Source: Chitinophagales bacterium
GTDB taxonomy: Bacteria; Bacteroidota; Bacteroidia; Chitinophagales; Saprospiraceae
Direction: 5' to 3'
Length of the DNA stretch: 36,839 nt
Assembly (NCBI GenBank): GCA_022360175.1
Contig: JAKSDI010000221.1
Location: 1 to 36,839 of the forward strand
The translations under genes were made by a program, and so were the position numbers. Below the pieces are notes generated by a model that saw nothing but the letters and a program-made list of their open reading frames with translations, ran no database searches and had not been told where the DNA came from. Positions 24,804 through 34,185 of this stretch are shown here, piece after piece. How positions within the stretch are numbered: the first letter of the stretch is position 1; each line of letters begins with the position of its first letter.

Positions 24804-25382
24804 ATGGCCCTGGAAATCACTGAAGTTTTTTATCCCCAAAATCGTGCAGAATGGCGCAGATGGTTGGAAGAGCATCACAATAGTAAAACCGAAATATGGT
24901 TGCGTCGATTCAAGAAAGCGACTAATAAACCATCTATTAGCTATGATGATCTGGTTGAAGAATGTCTTTGTTTTGGTTGGATAGATAGTGTGATAAAGAA
25001 ACTGGATGAAGAAAGCAATGTACAACGAATCACTCCACGCCGAAAAAAGAAAACTTTTCTCTCAGAGCTAAACCGACAACGAGTTTGGAAGCTTCAAAGA
25101 GCTGGGCTTATGACTCCTGCAGGAATAGCATTAATAAAAGATCAAATAGGTACTCCTGATGATCCTTTTGAAGTTCCTGATTGGATTACAGAGCAATTAA
25201 AAGAAGATGCAGAAGTTTGGGAAAATTTTCAAAACTTCCCCTATTTGTATCAAAGGCTTAAAATAGGATGGATAAAGGAAGGTGGAAATCGTCGTCGGGA
25301 AGAAGCACAAAGACGGCTTAATTATCTTATTAAAATGAGCCGTCAAAATAAAATGTACGGTACTATTCCAATCAAAGAATAG
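24804..25382 (+). CDS. YdeI/OmpD-associated family protein
   Basis: A 192-residue cytoplasmic protein of the YdeI/OmpD-associated type. Signatures are the aromatic N-terminus (NRAEWRRWLEEHH), the segment SYDDLVEECLCFGWIDS (about 46-62), the basic ITPRRKKKTFLSELN stretch (about 75-89) and the C-terminal YQRLKIGWIKEGGNRRREEAQ region. Members have been linked to stress and peptide resistance, but no biochemical activity is established. It is a separate unit 89 bases after pdxH. Confidence 0.82.
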   Translation: MALEITEVFYPQNRAEWRRWLEEHHNSKTEIWLRRFKKATNKPSISYDDLVEECLCFGWIDSVIKKLDEESNVQRITPRRKKKTFLSELNRQRVWKLQRAGLMTPAGIALIKDQIGTPDDPFEVPDWITEQLKEDAEVWENFQNFPYLYQRLKIGWIKEGGNRRREEAQRRLNYLIKMSRQNKMYGTIPIKE

Positions 25383-25430
25383 TATTAATCAACGGGTTCT
25401 CTAAGTTTATTACATTTCTAATGCGCATCT

Positions 25431-27629
25431 ATGAGGCAGAATAAATCATTTTTAAGCCAGGCCATTGCTTTATATAGTAAATATTGGTGTAGTGATTTAG
25501 AGTCAGGAGCCAAATGGGGGCTGATCATTTTCGTATGCCTGTTTATGGGATATAGTGGTTTTTGTATACTTAGGCTGGGCTATGGAATTGTAATTGATAT
25601 ATTTATTGGCAGTGCCGGAAGTCTACTTCTTTTATTACTGATACGCCAGAGTATTTTATTTGTACTCAACCTATTCAAAGTACCTTCATTAATTTGGTTA
25701 GGCTGGCTTGGAGGAGGCATTACAATACCATTGATTGTATTTAGATTTTCAAGATTTCACTGGATCACAGTTATTCCTCTCACCGTCTTAGCCTCCCTGT
25801 CTGTTGTTTCATTTTGTACAGCTTTGATAATTTTATTTCGCAATAGAAAGTGTTTTCGAAAGCCTTTGTTCCTGCTTGCTTTTTCATTATGCCTCTTATT
25901 ATTTATGCAATCAATGATGAAACCTGAGCAAGCGATAGATTGGGAAAATGTGAACATCTACCATCCTATGATTTGGGATACCCAGGATATTGATTATACC
26001 AAATTAACCAGGGAAAGCCATCATGTAGAAACATTGCTTTACGGTAGCGGTGTCAACCAGGTAGTAAACTTCAATAAACAGCTTGACTGGGAAACACCTT
26101 GTGTGGATATGGCACTTTTTTTAAAGCCACCAAAGGGAATATTCTCATCCTTAAGAGAAGGATACTGGGGTTTTGATCATACCAGTTTCCCCCTAAATGC
26201 CACTGTCTGGTGCCCGGAAAAAAAAGGAAAATTCCCTGTAGTCCTTATACTTCATGGAGATTTTCCCATGCGCATGTATTCTGATACTGGTTATGCATAT
26301 CTGGGACATTTATTAGCTAGCCGAGGCTTTCTCACCTTATCGATAGACCAAAGGTTTTTGAACCTGGATTGGACGGGCCATTATCAAAATGAAATGGACG
26401 CAAGAGCCTATATATTGCTTGAACATCTTCAACTGCTTCGCAAATGGAATGAAACTAAAGGGCACAGGTTATATGGAAAAGCTGACTTGAATAATGTTGT
26501 TTTAATAGGACACTCTAAGGGAGGGGAGGCGATAGCTGTTGCAAGCTACTTTAATAATTTACCACATCATCCAGATAAACCAGAAATCGTGTTCGACTAT
26601 GGATTTGATATAAAGGCGTTGGTTGGATTAGCTCCTTCAGATTGTTTATATCAAGTAGGGGATACTTCTATTGTTCTGGAAGATATAGATTATTTGCTTT
26701 TACATGGTGCTCAGGATGCTGATGTTTCTCAGTTTTATGGGGATCGACAATTTAAACGTATTCGCTATTTTGATCAGGAGTATCATTTTAAATCCTCTTT
26801 ATTTATCTATAGAGCGAATCATGGACAATTCAATAGTGCCTGGGGAGCAAATGATCTATTCTTTCCCGCAAGTTTGCTACTAAACAAAGCACCTTTAATA
26901 AGCCAGGAAGAACAACAAAGGATAGCAGAGCTATACATCAGTGCATTTTTAGAAACAAGTATTAGAAAAAAAATGGATTACCTTCCACTATTTCAGGATT
27001 ATAGATATGCTTGCAAGTATTTGCCTTCTACCTATTACATCAATCGTTTTTGCGATACAGAGACTAATCTTATAGCTGATTTTGGGAGTCAAATGAAAAA
27101 TGGAGGATATCATGCGGCAGGCTTTATAAATCATGCTGTAGTTGGCCTCCCCTTCCGCCGGCCGGGTTTGTCCAGGCAAAATCCTGTGCTACACCTTAAA
27201 TGGGATCATCCAGCTATATTGACCATTGATGCTAGAAATTCTTCACTTCCGAGCTTTAGAAATGGAGTCTTTACTTTTTCTCTGGCGGACCTAAGCACAA
27301 GGAAGTTTTCTAAGCCCCTTGACTTTAAAATTGAATTGACAGATACAGGAGGAGCTTGCACTTTTACATATCTTAAGGACATTATTCAAATAGTACCCAA
27401 AACGCCCATTGAGTTAACACGATTTTCCTCATGGGAAAACTCCTATGGTAATAAACAGGAACCAGTCTTACAAACTATCTCGATTCCTATGCAGGCTTTC
27501 CAGAAAGAGTATTCTCCATTCGATATTAATAAACTTCAAACGATAAGATTTTATTTTGATCAGGGCGCTGGAGAGGTTTATCTGGATGAGGTGGGGGTGA
27601 GGGGAGTAGATTTTATAGCGTTTCAGTAG
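25431..27629 (+). CDS. Membrane-anchored alpha/beta hydrolase with C-terminal beta domain
   Basis: A 732-residue protein. About five hydrophobic segments lie in residues 29-165 (near 29-47, 55-75, 85-105, 110-133, 142-160). An alpha/beta hydrolase domain follows: oxyanion-side motif VLILHGDFP (about 275), nucleophile Ser362 in GHSKGG, an acid candidate in HGAQDADV (Asp429 or Asp431) and His464 in ANHGQ. The order and the LSIDQR and GHSKGGEA segments recall dienelactone-hydrolase and polyester-hydrolase-like enzymes. The last 150 residues are beta-rich (about 600-732), possibly a ligand-binding or Ca-associated sandwich. An extracytoplasmic position of the hydrolase domain is inferred from the helices. 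The substrate is unknown. Confidence 0.78.
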   Translation: MRQNKSFLSQAIALYSKYWCSDLESGAKWGLIIFVCLFMGYSGFCILRLGYGIVIDIFIGSAGSLLLLLLIRQSILFVLNLFKVPSLIWLGWLGGGITIPLIVFRFSRFHWITVIPLTVLASLSVVSFCTALIILFRNRKCFRKPLFLLAFSLCLLLFMQSMMKPEQAIDWENVNIYHPMIWDTQDIDYTKLTRESHHVETLLYGSGVNQVVNFNKQLDWETPCVDMALFLKPPKGIFSSLREGYWGFDHTSFPLNATVWCPEKKGKFPVVLILHGDFPMRMYSDTGYAYLGHLLASRGFLTLSIDQRFLNLDWTGHYQNEMDARAYILLEHLQLLRKWNETKGHRLYGKADLNNVVLIGHSKGGEAIAVASYFNNLPHHPDKPEIVFDYGFDIKALVGLAPSDCLYQVGDTSIVLEDIDYLLLHGAQDADVSQFYGDRQFKRIRYFDQEYHFKSSLFIYRANHGQFNSAWGANDLFFPASLLLNKAPLISQEEQQRIAELYISAFLETSIRKKMDYLPLFQDYRYACKYLPSTYYINRFCDTETNLIADFGSQMKNGGYHAAGFINHAVVGLPFRRPGLSRQNPVLHLKWDHPAILTIDARNSSLPSFRNGVFTFSLADLSTRKFSKPLDFKIELTDTGGACTFTYLKDIIQIVPKTPIELTRFSSWENSYGNKQEPVLQTISIPMQAFQKEYSPFDINKLQTIRFYFDQGAGEVYLDEVGVRGVDFIAFQ

Positions 27630-27651
27630 TATAGTGACTAAGTTTATTCCG

Positions 27652-27687
27652 GCTGTTTTTCTTATTATTGTAGAACAGCTTTATTTG
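27652..27687 (+). terminator. Weak hairpin after the membrane hydrolase gene
   Basis: GCTGTT (27652-27657) and AACAGC (27674-27679) form a 6-bp stem with a 16-base loop, followed by a short T-rich stretch. It lies 22 bases after the stop of the hydrolase gene. The short stem and long loop make it only a possible terminator. Confidence 0.3.
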
Positions 27688-27712
27688 CGTTCAATCTCAT
27701 TAATAGTTTATT

Positions 27713-29278
27713 ATGCGTTCTTTTCTATACTTCGTTACATTTATGTTTTCTCCTTTTGTACTAATCTCTCAACCCTGGTATAGTAAATCGATTGATATAG
27801 ATAATCTGAATAATACAGGATGGCAGATTTTAGTGGAAGGAGAGGAATTGATATTGTCATCACCCAATTATTGTAATGCGAATACTACCCAAACCTGTAC
27901 ATTCCTGGTAAAAACAGATTGGGAAGGTAATTATATAGATCATGTAGTCATTGATAGTCATAGAGTAGCATCTTTAAAAAATCCAATAATCAAATCATCT
28001 GATAGTACCTTCCATGTTTATATGAGTCCATCTCCTTATGAAGAAAGTAATATTCATATCCTGAAACTCGATAATGATCTTGAGGTGTTAGAAGAGTGGA
28101 ATTTTGGGGCTGAACAAGAAAATGAATTGCCTTATTATTGGGTGCAGCATGAAAACGGTTTTTTAGCAACCAGCCTGGCATATAGTGAGGAGGAATCAGA
28201 ATATACCTCCTGGTTTACTTTTTTTGATAAGGATATGGAGGTAGTCAATCAGGCCATGTTTCCAGAGTGGGAAAGCGAGTATGGATTGATGATGGATGAT
28301 GATCTTATTGCAACGCAGGATGGTAACTTTGTTTCTTCAGGCAGGTTAATAACTACATCTCCTGATAATGAAACAGTAACTAAGTATAATGAAGAGATGG
28401 ATATATTGTGGCATGCTCGATTAGAAAACCAACCACTCCATATCAATGAGCATGCTAGTTTGGTAGAATTAGAGAATGGTAATATAGTAGCCAATTGGGA
28501 ACAGATAAATAATACAAACCCCTATAATGATAGCCTATCATCGATGCATTTAAGAATGGTGTGTCTGGATGGAAATACAGGAGATACTGTTTGGACAAAT
28601 ACAATGTGGATGCCACGTCCAGCATACCCATATGTATTCAAACTCAATCGGGCAAACAACGGAGATATTATTGGCCTTGGAAGTATTTACCGGCCACCAG
28701 GTCCAGAAGAATGGCTGGAAGCCTGGGATAATGCGGCTTTTATCTTCCGTATGTCACCAGAAGGAGAGTTAAAATGGAAACGTTATATTTTGGATACAAA
28801 ATCACCCTTGGCAGACCTTGGCCATTTTATAAATAGTGCGAACTTGCCAAATGGAGATTTATTATTTATAGGATCGTATCAGGATACTTTCCCAAACCAT
28901 GAACCAACGATCAATAATCCTAATATCTGGTTGGTACGAACGGATAGTATGGGCTGTCTTATACCAGGCTGTGGCGATTTACAAATTGTCACCGATAGTA
29001 CCATCCTTACCAATACTAAAGAGTTAATAGTGTCTGAAAAGGAATATTTCATGGCACGAGTATATCCCAATCCTGCCATAGAATACTGGACATTGGAATG
29101 GGGATATTCAGCACAAGGCTATTTACAATTGCTGGATTTAAATGGACGATTAATACATGCACAGGATATTCAAAATGGGACGCAACAAATACCGGCAAAG
29201 AATATACCACCAGGTTTGTATTTCATGCATATCAATAGCAAGGAAGCATCAGGAAGTTTTAAAGTAATAAAATGGTGA
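27713..29278 (+). CDS. Secreted protein with type IX sorting domain, repeat-type beta fold
   Basis: A 521-residue predicted exported protein: signal peptide about 1-19 (ending VLISQ), then about 410 residues rich in W, D and N with recurring strands of the form D-x-x-L-x-x-x-x (for example IHILKLDNDLEVLEEWNFG, MVCLDGNTGDTVWTNT, FRMSPEGELKWKRY), typical of beta-propeller-like proteins of Bacteroidota. A sorting domain begins near residue 445 (ARVYPNPAIEYWTLEW) and ends with GSFKVIKW, which targets it to the type IX system. No catalytic motif is visible. It ends 16 bases from the convergent - strand gene. Confidence 0.75.
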   Translation: MRSFLYFVTFMFSPFVLISQPWYSKSIDIDNLNNTGWQILVEGEELILSSPNYCNANTTQTCTFLVKTDWEGNYIDHVVIDSHRVASLKNPIIKSSDSTFHVYMSPSPYEESNIHILKLDNDLEVLEEWNFGAEQENELPYYWVQHENGFLATSLAYSEEESEYTSWFTFFDKDMEVVNQAMFPEWESEYGLMMDDDLIATQDGNFVSSGRLITTSPDNETVTKYNEEMDILWHARLENQPLHINEHASLVELENGNIVANWEQINNTNPYNDSLSSMHLRMVCLDGNTGDTVWTNTMWMPRPAYPYVFKLNRANNGDIIGLGSIYRPPGPEEWLEAWDNAAFIFRMSPEGELKWKRYILDTKSPLADLGHFINSANLPNGDLLFIGSYQDTFPNHEPTINNPNIWLVRTDSMGCLIPGCGDLQIVTDSTILTNTKELIVSEKEYFMARVYPNPAIEYWTLEWGYSAQGYLQLLDLNGRLIHAQDIQNGTQQIPAKNIPPGLYFMHINSKEASGSFKVIKW

Positions 29279-29294
29279 CTTTTGAATATAATGC

Positions 29295-30797
29295 TTAAAT
29301 TTTCCCTTCAGCCCATGCCAGTATATCCAGATATTGAATAGACTTTTTTTCATAGGGTTTCTTCTCAAGGGTTTTTAATTCTTGATGGAAATCTTTTAAT
29401 ATCGATTGATGTTGTGAAGGAGGAGTGCGGAGTAATTTCTGTAGGGTGTTTAAGGTGATGCGGGGTACTTGGCCGATCTCTTTTGCTTTTTCAAATAATC
29501 GTTCAATCTGCTGAATGAGGTAATCCATCAAATTATAGTTTTTCAACTCGTAATGACAGAGGAGATGCAGAAGACGGGCATTGTGTATTAAATCTTCTCT
29601 TAGATAGCCCGTTTTCAGGTGGATGATTTCATTGAGGTAATCCAGAGCAGTTTCATATTGATGAGCACAAAAATACAGATAGGCAAATTTGAAGTAGAAC
29701 AACAGGATACGGTGTAAATCCATGGTGGTCTCCAGATGTGGTAGTTCTTTTTCTATTGCTTTGATGAGCTCCTGGCCTTTTGAGTATTCCTGGGTGATGT
29801 ATAAAAAGTTGAGGCGGCTTAAGTTGAGATAGGTGAAACCAATCATTTTAGCATTATCGTCCAGCCTGTTCCAGTGAGTAGCTTCAAAGTGTTCAAATTT
29901 ATTCAGGTAGTTTCTGAAACCATCTTCATCTTTCAGTAGGTAATAAAAAACCAGAAGATAATATAAGGAACGCATATAAAGAACAGGGTCTTTCTCTTTC
30001 ATAGCTGGAGCCCCATCGAATAAGTTAGTCCATTGCTTGGCATATAAACTACCTTTATTAAAATCCAGCAAGATATAGCTTAGCCACATATGGGCTTGAT
30101 ACAGATGTGCTTTTTCAAAAAAGGTAAGTTGCTCTGAGATAAGGTTACTCGGCATATTAGTATTAAAATATTCACTGGCTTTTAATACTTCTGCTTCGTT
30201 TTTTACATGTCCATGCTGAATATACCAACCATGCACCTGTATATTGAAGTTTGAAAATAAATTGCTAGAATGGGTTACTTTGCTTCGATGGGCTGCTTCT
30301 TCAAGGAGGGCTTCCATTTTGTTCTCTACGAGCCGGCTACGAGTAATGTGGCGAGCTTCAATCAGTTTCTGGAAATCAAGTATTTCCAGGTGTAGTAAAT
30401 CCTGATGATGGTCTACTGCAATCTTTTTTATGCGGTCCAGCAAGCGAAGGGCTTGCATATACATACCTTTACCGTATAAAATTCTTGCAAAATCCAGCTG
30501 TTCTCTGATTTGAATGTCAATATTCTTCTGAATATAAATAAGCCTTAAGCTGGTAAGCAATTGCTTGTAAAGATGCCTTTTAATATTCGCCAGATTAGGC
30601 TTGTTAACCCCTTTCATTTTTTTTAGTATGGTTTCCTCATCATAGGAATCCATTTTACTCATGACATCAAAAAGCTGGGTGAATTTGGTATCCTTTCCAC
30701 TCTGAAAACGATTAACATACAAGGTGAATGCCCTCTTTTCCGCTTTGGTCAAAGATTTTATTAATAAAAATAACTGGTCTTTATGAGCGTTGAGCAT
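29295..30797 (-). CDS. Helical-repeat (TPR-like) protein, unknown function
   Basis: A 500-residue protein (start at the second of two adjacent ATGs) that is almost wholly alpha-helical with paired hydrophobic helices of TPR or similar repeat type. It starts with a charged segment (KSLTKAEKRAFTLYVNRFQ), includes a region rich in Lys/Arg (60-75: LKKMKGVNKPNLANIKRHL), and repeats of the form L-x-x-A-x-x-Y-x-x-x-x-F-A-L. No signal peptide or enzyme motif is seen. Proteins of this general layout are common in Bacteroidota without a defined role. The gene diverges from the P-II gene, with a 155-base gap upstream that also carries the P-II promoter. Confidence 0.6.
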   Translation of the reverse strand: MLNAHKDQLFLLIKSLTKAEKRAFTLYVNRFQSGKDTKFTQLFDVMSKMDSYDEETILKKMKGVNKPNLANIKRHLYKQLLTSLRLIYIQKNIDIQIREQLDFARILYGKGMYMQALRLLDRIKKIAVDHHQDLLHLEILDFQKLIEARHITRSRLVENKMEALLEEAAHRSKVTHSSNLFSNFNIQVHGWYIQHGHVKNEAEVLKASEYFNTNMPSNLISEQLTFFEKAHLYQAHMWLSYILLDFNKGSLYAKQWTNLFDGAPAMKEKDPVLYMRSLYYLLVFYYLLKDEDGFRNYLNKFEHFEATHWNRLDDNAKMIGFTYLNLSRLNFLYITQEYSKGQELIKAIEKELPHLETTMDLHRILLFYFKFAYLYFCAHQYETALDYLNEIIHLKTGYLREDLIHNARLLHLLCHYELKNYNLMDYLIQQIERLFEKAKEIGQVPRITLNTLQKLLRTPPSQHQSILKDFHQELKTLEKKPYEKKSIQYLDILAWAEGKI

Positions 30798-30885
30798 CAC
30801 AATGGATATCGATTTTTTTTATTGATAATCAGTGTTTTGCGGAAAATTCGGCTTTACTGAGCATCACATAGCGTTAAAAAAACAG

Positions 30886-30917
30886 TTAGTGAGCTTGGCT
30901 GGTAGGGGATACCTTTG
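30886..30917 (+). promoter_or_regulatory. Candidate promoter of the P-II/ammonium transporter unit
   Basis: TTAG (30886-30889), 20 bases, then TACCTTTG (30910-30917) fits the Bacteroidota -33/-7 layout well, apart from the third base of the -33 box. The P-II start lies 35 bases downstream. The same TACCTTTG box occurs before the type III glutamine synthetase gene. Confidence 0.55.
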
Positions 30918-30952
30918 TTGTCAACAAGTTATAACAAAAGTAATCAAACAAA

Positions 30953-31291
30953 ATGAAAAAGATCGAAGCTATTATTCGCTTGTCGAGGTTTGATGCTGTT
31001 CGTGATGCACTAGGGGGTATAGGTGTTAGATTTTTTACCTTGAAAGAAGTCAAGGGATTTGGCTTGCAAAGAGGTGCTAAGATGGTTTACCGAGGCAGTT
31101 CATATGATGCCGATTATATTGCACGCCTGCAGATCGACTTATTGGCTACCAACGAAATGACAGAAAAGATTGTAGAAACTATTGCTTCGGCTGCCCATAC
31201 TGGTGAGGTAGGCGATGGGAAGATCACTGTTATAGATGTCAATCATGTCGTACGGATACGTACATCAGAAATAGGGGCAGAAGCGATCTGA
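30953..31291 (+). CDS. glnK: P-II nitrogen regulatory protein
   Basis: A 112-residue trimeric signal protein that senses 2-oxoglutarate and ATP/ADP and controls ammonium transport and assimilation. Tyr51, the uridylylation site of the family, is conserved (YRGSSY). The T-loop starts typically (GLQRGAKMVYRG) but its second half, YDADYIARLQID, differs from the usual sequence. The ATP-site segment TGEVGDGK has Glu where Lys is common. It lies 159 bases before the ammonium transporter gene, a pairing typical of GlnK. Control of the transporter is therefore likely; whether it is uridylylated here is unknown, since no uridylyltransferase is nearby. Confidence 0.93.
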   Translation: MKKIEAIIRLSRFDAVRDALGGIGVRFFTLKEVKGFGLQRGAKMVYRGSSYDADYIARLQIDLLATNEMTEKIVETIASAAHTGEVGDGKITVIDVNHVVRIRTSEIGAEAI

Positions 31292-31404
31292 CTTAATACG
31301 ATTTAGTTTGCAGTAACCTAAAAGAACAAGAAATGCTAATTTTATTACTTCCAACCTATTTACAGACTACTGCCTGATAGAGTCCTTACCTAATCCAGCC
31401 AGGT

Positions 31405-31412
31405 TATTTTTG
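31405..31412 (+). promoter_or_regulatory. Candidate -7 box before the ammonium transporter gene
   Basis: TATTTTTG fits TAnnTTTG and is followed by CG, as is the box before the STAS gene. It lies 38 bases upstream of the start, so the transporter may have its own promoter besides read-through from glnK. No clear -33 box is present. Confidence 0.35.
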
Positions 31413-31450
31413 CGACTATTTTTTGTATAACCTTTTACAATACATAAACA

Positions 31451-32710
31451 ATGGACGAAGCATTATTTACCGCAAATAATGTATGGATGCTCGTTGCTAC
31501 CGCTATGGTATTTATCATGCATCTGGGTTTTGCAACACTCGAATCGGGATTCGTACAGAAGAAAAACGTTGTCAATATTCTCTTTAAAAATGCGATGATC
31601 ATAGCAATTGGGCTATTGACTTATTATATCATAGGATTCAACTTGATGTATCCTGGGATAAATGAAGGAGGCTTCTTTGGTTTTGCTGGTTTTGGGCTTT
31701 CCATACCAGAGGGTGCAGCAGGAGCTATTGAGTATGCTGATGGTGGATATACTTATTGGACAGATTTTATTTTTCAGGGAATGTTTGCTGCTACAGCTGC
31801 TACCATTGTTTCTGGTGCGGTTGCAGAACGCATTAAACTGGAATCGTTTTTAATATTCGCTACTATATTTGTAGCCATCTGTTATCCTGTCACAGGCATG
31901 TGGAAGTGGGGAGCTGGTTGGCTGGATACTGCTGGATTTTATGATTTTGCGGGTTCTACACTTGTTCACGCCCTTGGTGGATGGGGAGCTTTGGCTGCTG
32001 TAATTATATTGGGAGCTCGTAAAGGTAAATATTCGAAGGATGGAAAAGTGAGGCCTATTCCAGGCCATAGCATGCCTCTTGCTGCTATGGGGGTATTTAT
32101 GTTATGGTTCGGTTGGTTTGGTTTTAATGGAGGTTCGGTACTTTCAGCTGATCCAGTTGCTGTCTCACTTGTTTTTGTTACGACCTCACTGGCAGCAGCA
32201 GCAGGTGCAGTAGCTGCATTTATTACTTCTTATCTCTTGTTCCAATCTCATGACCTATCAATGGTATTGAATGGTATTCTAGGGGGCTTGGTAGGGATTA
32301 CTGCCGGTGCAGATTTAATGGGGCCCGGTGAAGCAATTATTATTGGAGGTATTGCTGGTATTATCATCCCATTCTCAGTAGTGTTTTTTGATAAGTACTT
32401 GAAGCTGGACGATCCTGTAGGTGCTACTTCAGTACACTTAGTTTGTGGTATTTGGGGTACGTTGGCAGTAGGGCTTTTGGGGACAAAGGCAAGCTTTGAT
32501 CAGTTGTGGATTCAGCTATATGGTACACTTGCTGTAGGTGTATTTACTTTCATTTTTGCTTTTAGCTTAATGTATTTACTCAAGTTAACGATTGGTATTC
32601 GTGTATCGGATGAATATGAAACAGCAGGATTGGATGTTAAAGAACACGATATGAATGCCTATGAAGAGACCGTATCAGAACCAGTTGGTTATCAATTATC
32701 TGTAAAGTAA
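31451..32710 (+). CDS. amt: Ammonium transporter
   Basis: An 11-helix inner-membrane ammonium channel of the Amt/MEP family, 419 residues. The pore-lining twin histidines are His173 (LVHALGG) and His329 (SVHLVCG). The external Phe gate region FQGMFAATAA (about 108-117), the NGG segment near 227 and the conserved Asp of DFAGS (Asp165) are present. The C-terminal cytoplasmic tail GIRVSDEYETAGLDVKEHD, about 30 residues, is the P-II docking element of the family, consistent with glnK next door. Most Amt proteins begin with a short signal-like segment; here the mature-like N-terminus starts directly. Uptake is expected when nitrogen is limiting. Confidence 0.96.
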   Translation: MDEALFTANNVWMLVATAMVFIMHLGFATLESGFVQKKNVVNILFKNAMIIAIGLLTYYIIGFNLMYPGINEGGFFGFAGFGLSIPEGAAGAIEYADGGYTYWTDFIFQGMFAATAATIVSGAVAERIKLESFLIFATIFVAICYPVTGMWKWGAGWLDTAGFYDFAGSTLVHALGGWGALAAVIILGARKGKYSKDGKVRPIPGHSMPLAAMGVFMLWFGWFGFNGGSVLSADPVAVSLVFVTTSLAAAAGAVAAFITSYLLFQSHDLSMVLNGILGGLVGITAGADLMGPGEAIIIGGIAGIIIPFSVVFFDKYLKLDDPVGATSVHLVCGIWGTLAVGLLGTKASFDQLWIQLYGTLAVGVFTFIFAFSLMYLLKLTIGIRVSDEYETAGLDVKEHDMNAYEETVSEPVGYQLSVK

Positions 32711-33061
32711 TTTTTTGACCGTAGCAGGCAAATTATATGCATCTGAATTAAAAAGGCTCCTGAATTTCCAGGAACCTCCCAAGATATCAGTTAAGCTGAA
32801 ATCTTGAATATTGAAAGGACTTCAAAATTAAGGTAATAGGGGCGTTTATGCAAACGAATTCTATTCTTTGAAATAAGGGGCACTTCTTTAAGTGCACAAG
32901 ATATAGCAGTTAATGCTAAATGCTGATGGCAAAACCAGCACACTACTCATTGTATTGCTGGCGGCTATATACAGCTTTTAATTTAACAACCAATAACAAC
33001 ATTATTGGGGCTGTGACCCCGTGATGATTAAGGATTAATAAAACTTTAAAATCTGAGTGAA
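32711..33061. other. Intergenic region before the type II glutamine synthetase
   Basis: About 350 bases with no ORF. It has a possible terminator near its start (32754-32777), a 6-bp hairpin GCACTT-CTTT-AAGTGC (32880-32895) and GGGG-N6-CCCC (33007-33020), 41 bases before the next start. A TATTCTTTG (32862-32870) has one base too many for a standard -7 box. Confidence 0.45.
32754..32777 (+). terminator. Possible terminator of the ammonium transporter gene
   Basis: AGGCTCCTG (32754-32762) and CAGGAACCT (32769-32777) form a stem with 8 of 9 pairs, 43 bases after the stop. The A-run precedes rather than follows it, so on + it lacks a U-tract; on - it would have one. Confidence 0.3.
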
Positions 33062-34093
33062 ATGGCAAAGTCAAAACTAGAGTATATTTGGTTGGATGGT
33101 TATAAGCCAACCCAAAGCTTAAGAAGTAAAACAAGAATAGAGAAAGATTTCAGTGGTGAATTGGAAGATTGCCCAATGTGGTCCTTCGATGGTAGTTCTA
33201 CCGAACAAGCACCAGGTGGTTCATCCGATTGTCTATTGAAGCCTGTAGCTATATATCCAGATCCAGATCGTAAAGCAGCTTTTTTAGTAATGTGCGAAGT
33301 GCTTTCTGCTGATGGTACTCCTCATCCAAGTAATGGCCGTGCAACAATCAATGATGATGACAATGACTTCTGGTTTGGTTTTGAACAGGAATACTTCCTT
33401 TGGGACCCTGAAACGGATAAGCCTTATGGATTCCCTGTTAATGGTTATCCTGAGCCTCAAGGGCCTTATTATTGTTCGGTAGGAGCTAAAAATGCAAAAG
33501 GACGCGAAATAATTGAAGAGCATCTTGACTTATGCTTGGATGCAGGCCTAAATGTTGAGGGGATCAATGCAGAGGTTGCAATGGGACAATGGGAGTTCCA
33601 GATATTTGCTAAAGGTGCGGCGAATGCTGGTGATCAGGTATGGATTGCTCGATACCTGCTGGAACGTACTGCTGAGAAGTACGGATTATCTATCAATTGG
33701 CATTGCAAACCACTATTAGGAGATTGGAATGGCTCTGGAATGCACGCCAATTTCTCAAACACACTATTGCGTGAAGCAGGGAGTAAGGAGGTTTATGATA
33801 ATATATGTCAGGCTTTTGGAGCTACTCCTGGTGTTATCAAAGCACATATCGATGTTTATGGTGCAGATATTGACCTGCGCTTGACTGGATTACATGAGAC
33901 ACAGGAATTAGATAAATTCAGTTATGGAATTTCTGATCGCGGAGCATCGATCCGTATCCCAATTGCAACAGTTGAAAATGGTTGGAAAGGATGGCTGGAA
34001 GATCGTCGTCCAAACTCATCTGCCGATCCTTACAAAGTAGCGGCTCAGATTATTAGAACAGTAAAATCAGCAGATGTAATGGCATACGCCTAA
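33062..34093 (+). CDS. glnA: Glutamine synthetase, type II (GSII)
   Basis: It makes glutamine from glutamate, ammonium and ATP. At 343 residues it is of the short GSII class otherwise typical of eukaryotes and some bacteria, not the longer GSI. Conserved pieces are WSFDGSSTEQAPG (about 40-52), GFEQEYFLWD (about 103-112), NAEVAMGQWEFQI (about 169-181), GDWNGSGMHANFS (about 221-233), GISDRGASIRIP and RRPNSSADPY near 318-327, all active-site or nucleotide-site elements. The gene is in the assimilation block with glnK, amt and a type III enzyme. It is expected to be a cytoplasmic decamer. Confidence 0.95.
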   Translation: MAKSKLEYIWLDGYKPTQSLRSKTRIEKDFSGELEDCPMWSFDGSSTEQAPGGSSDCLLKPVAIYPDPDRKAAFLVMCEVLSADGTPHPSNGRATINDDDNDFWFGFEQEYFLWDPETDKPYGFPVNGYPEPQGPYYCSVGAKNAKGREIIEEHLDLCLDAGLNVEGINAEVAMGQWEFQIFAKGAANAGDQVWIARYLLERTAEKYGLSINWHCKPLLGDWNGSGMHANFSNTLLREAGSKEVYDNICQAFGATPGVIKAHIDVYGADIDLRLTGLHETQELDKFSYGISDRGASIRIPIATVENGWKGWLEDRRPNSSADPYKVAAQIIRTVKSADVMAYA

Positions 34094-34185
34094 TCACTGA
34101 TATGAATGAACTACTATAGTAGTATAACCAATTGTGACCGTTGAAATAATACAGCTTACAAGAGCACTCTAGTTCCTGTATAGGA

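Noticed and set aside
32862-32870. Standard -7 promoter box for the GSII gene
   Set aside because: TATTCTTTG has one base too many between TA and TTTG, and no -33 box is at the right distance.
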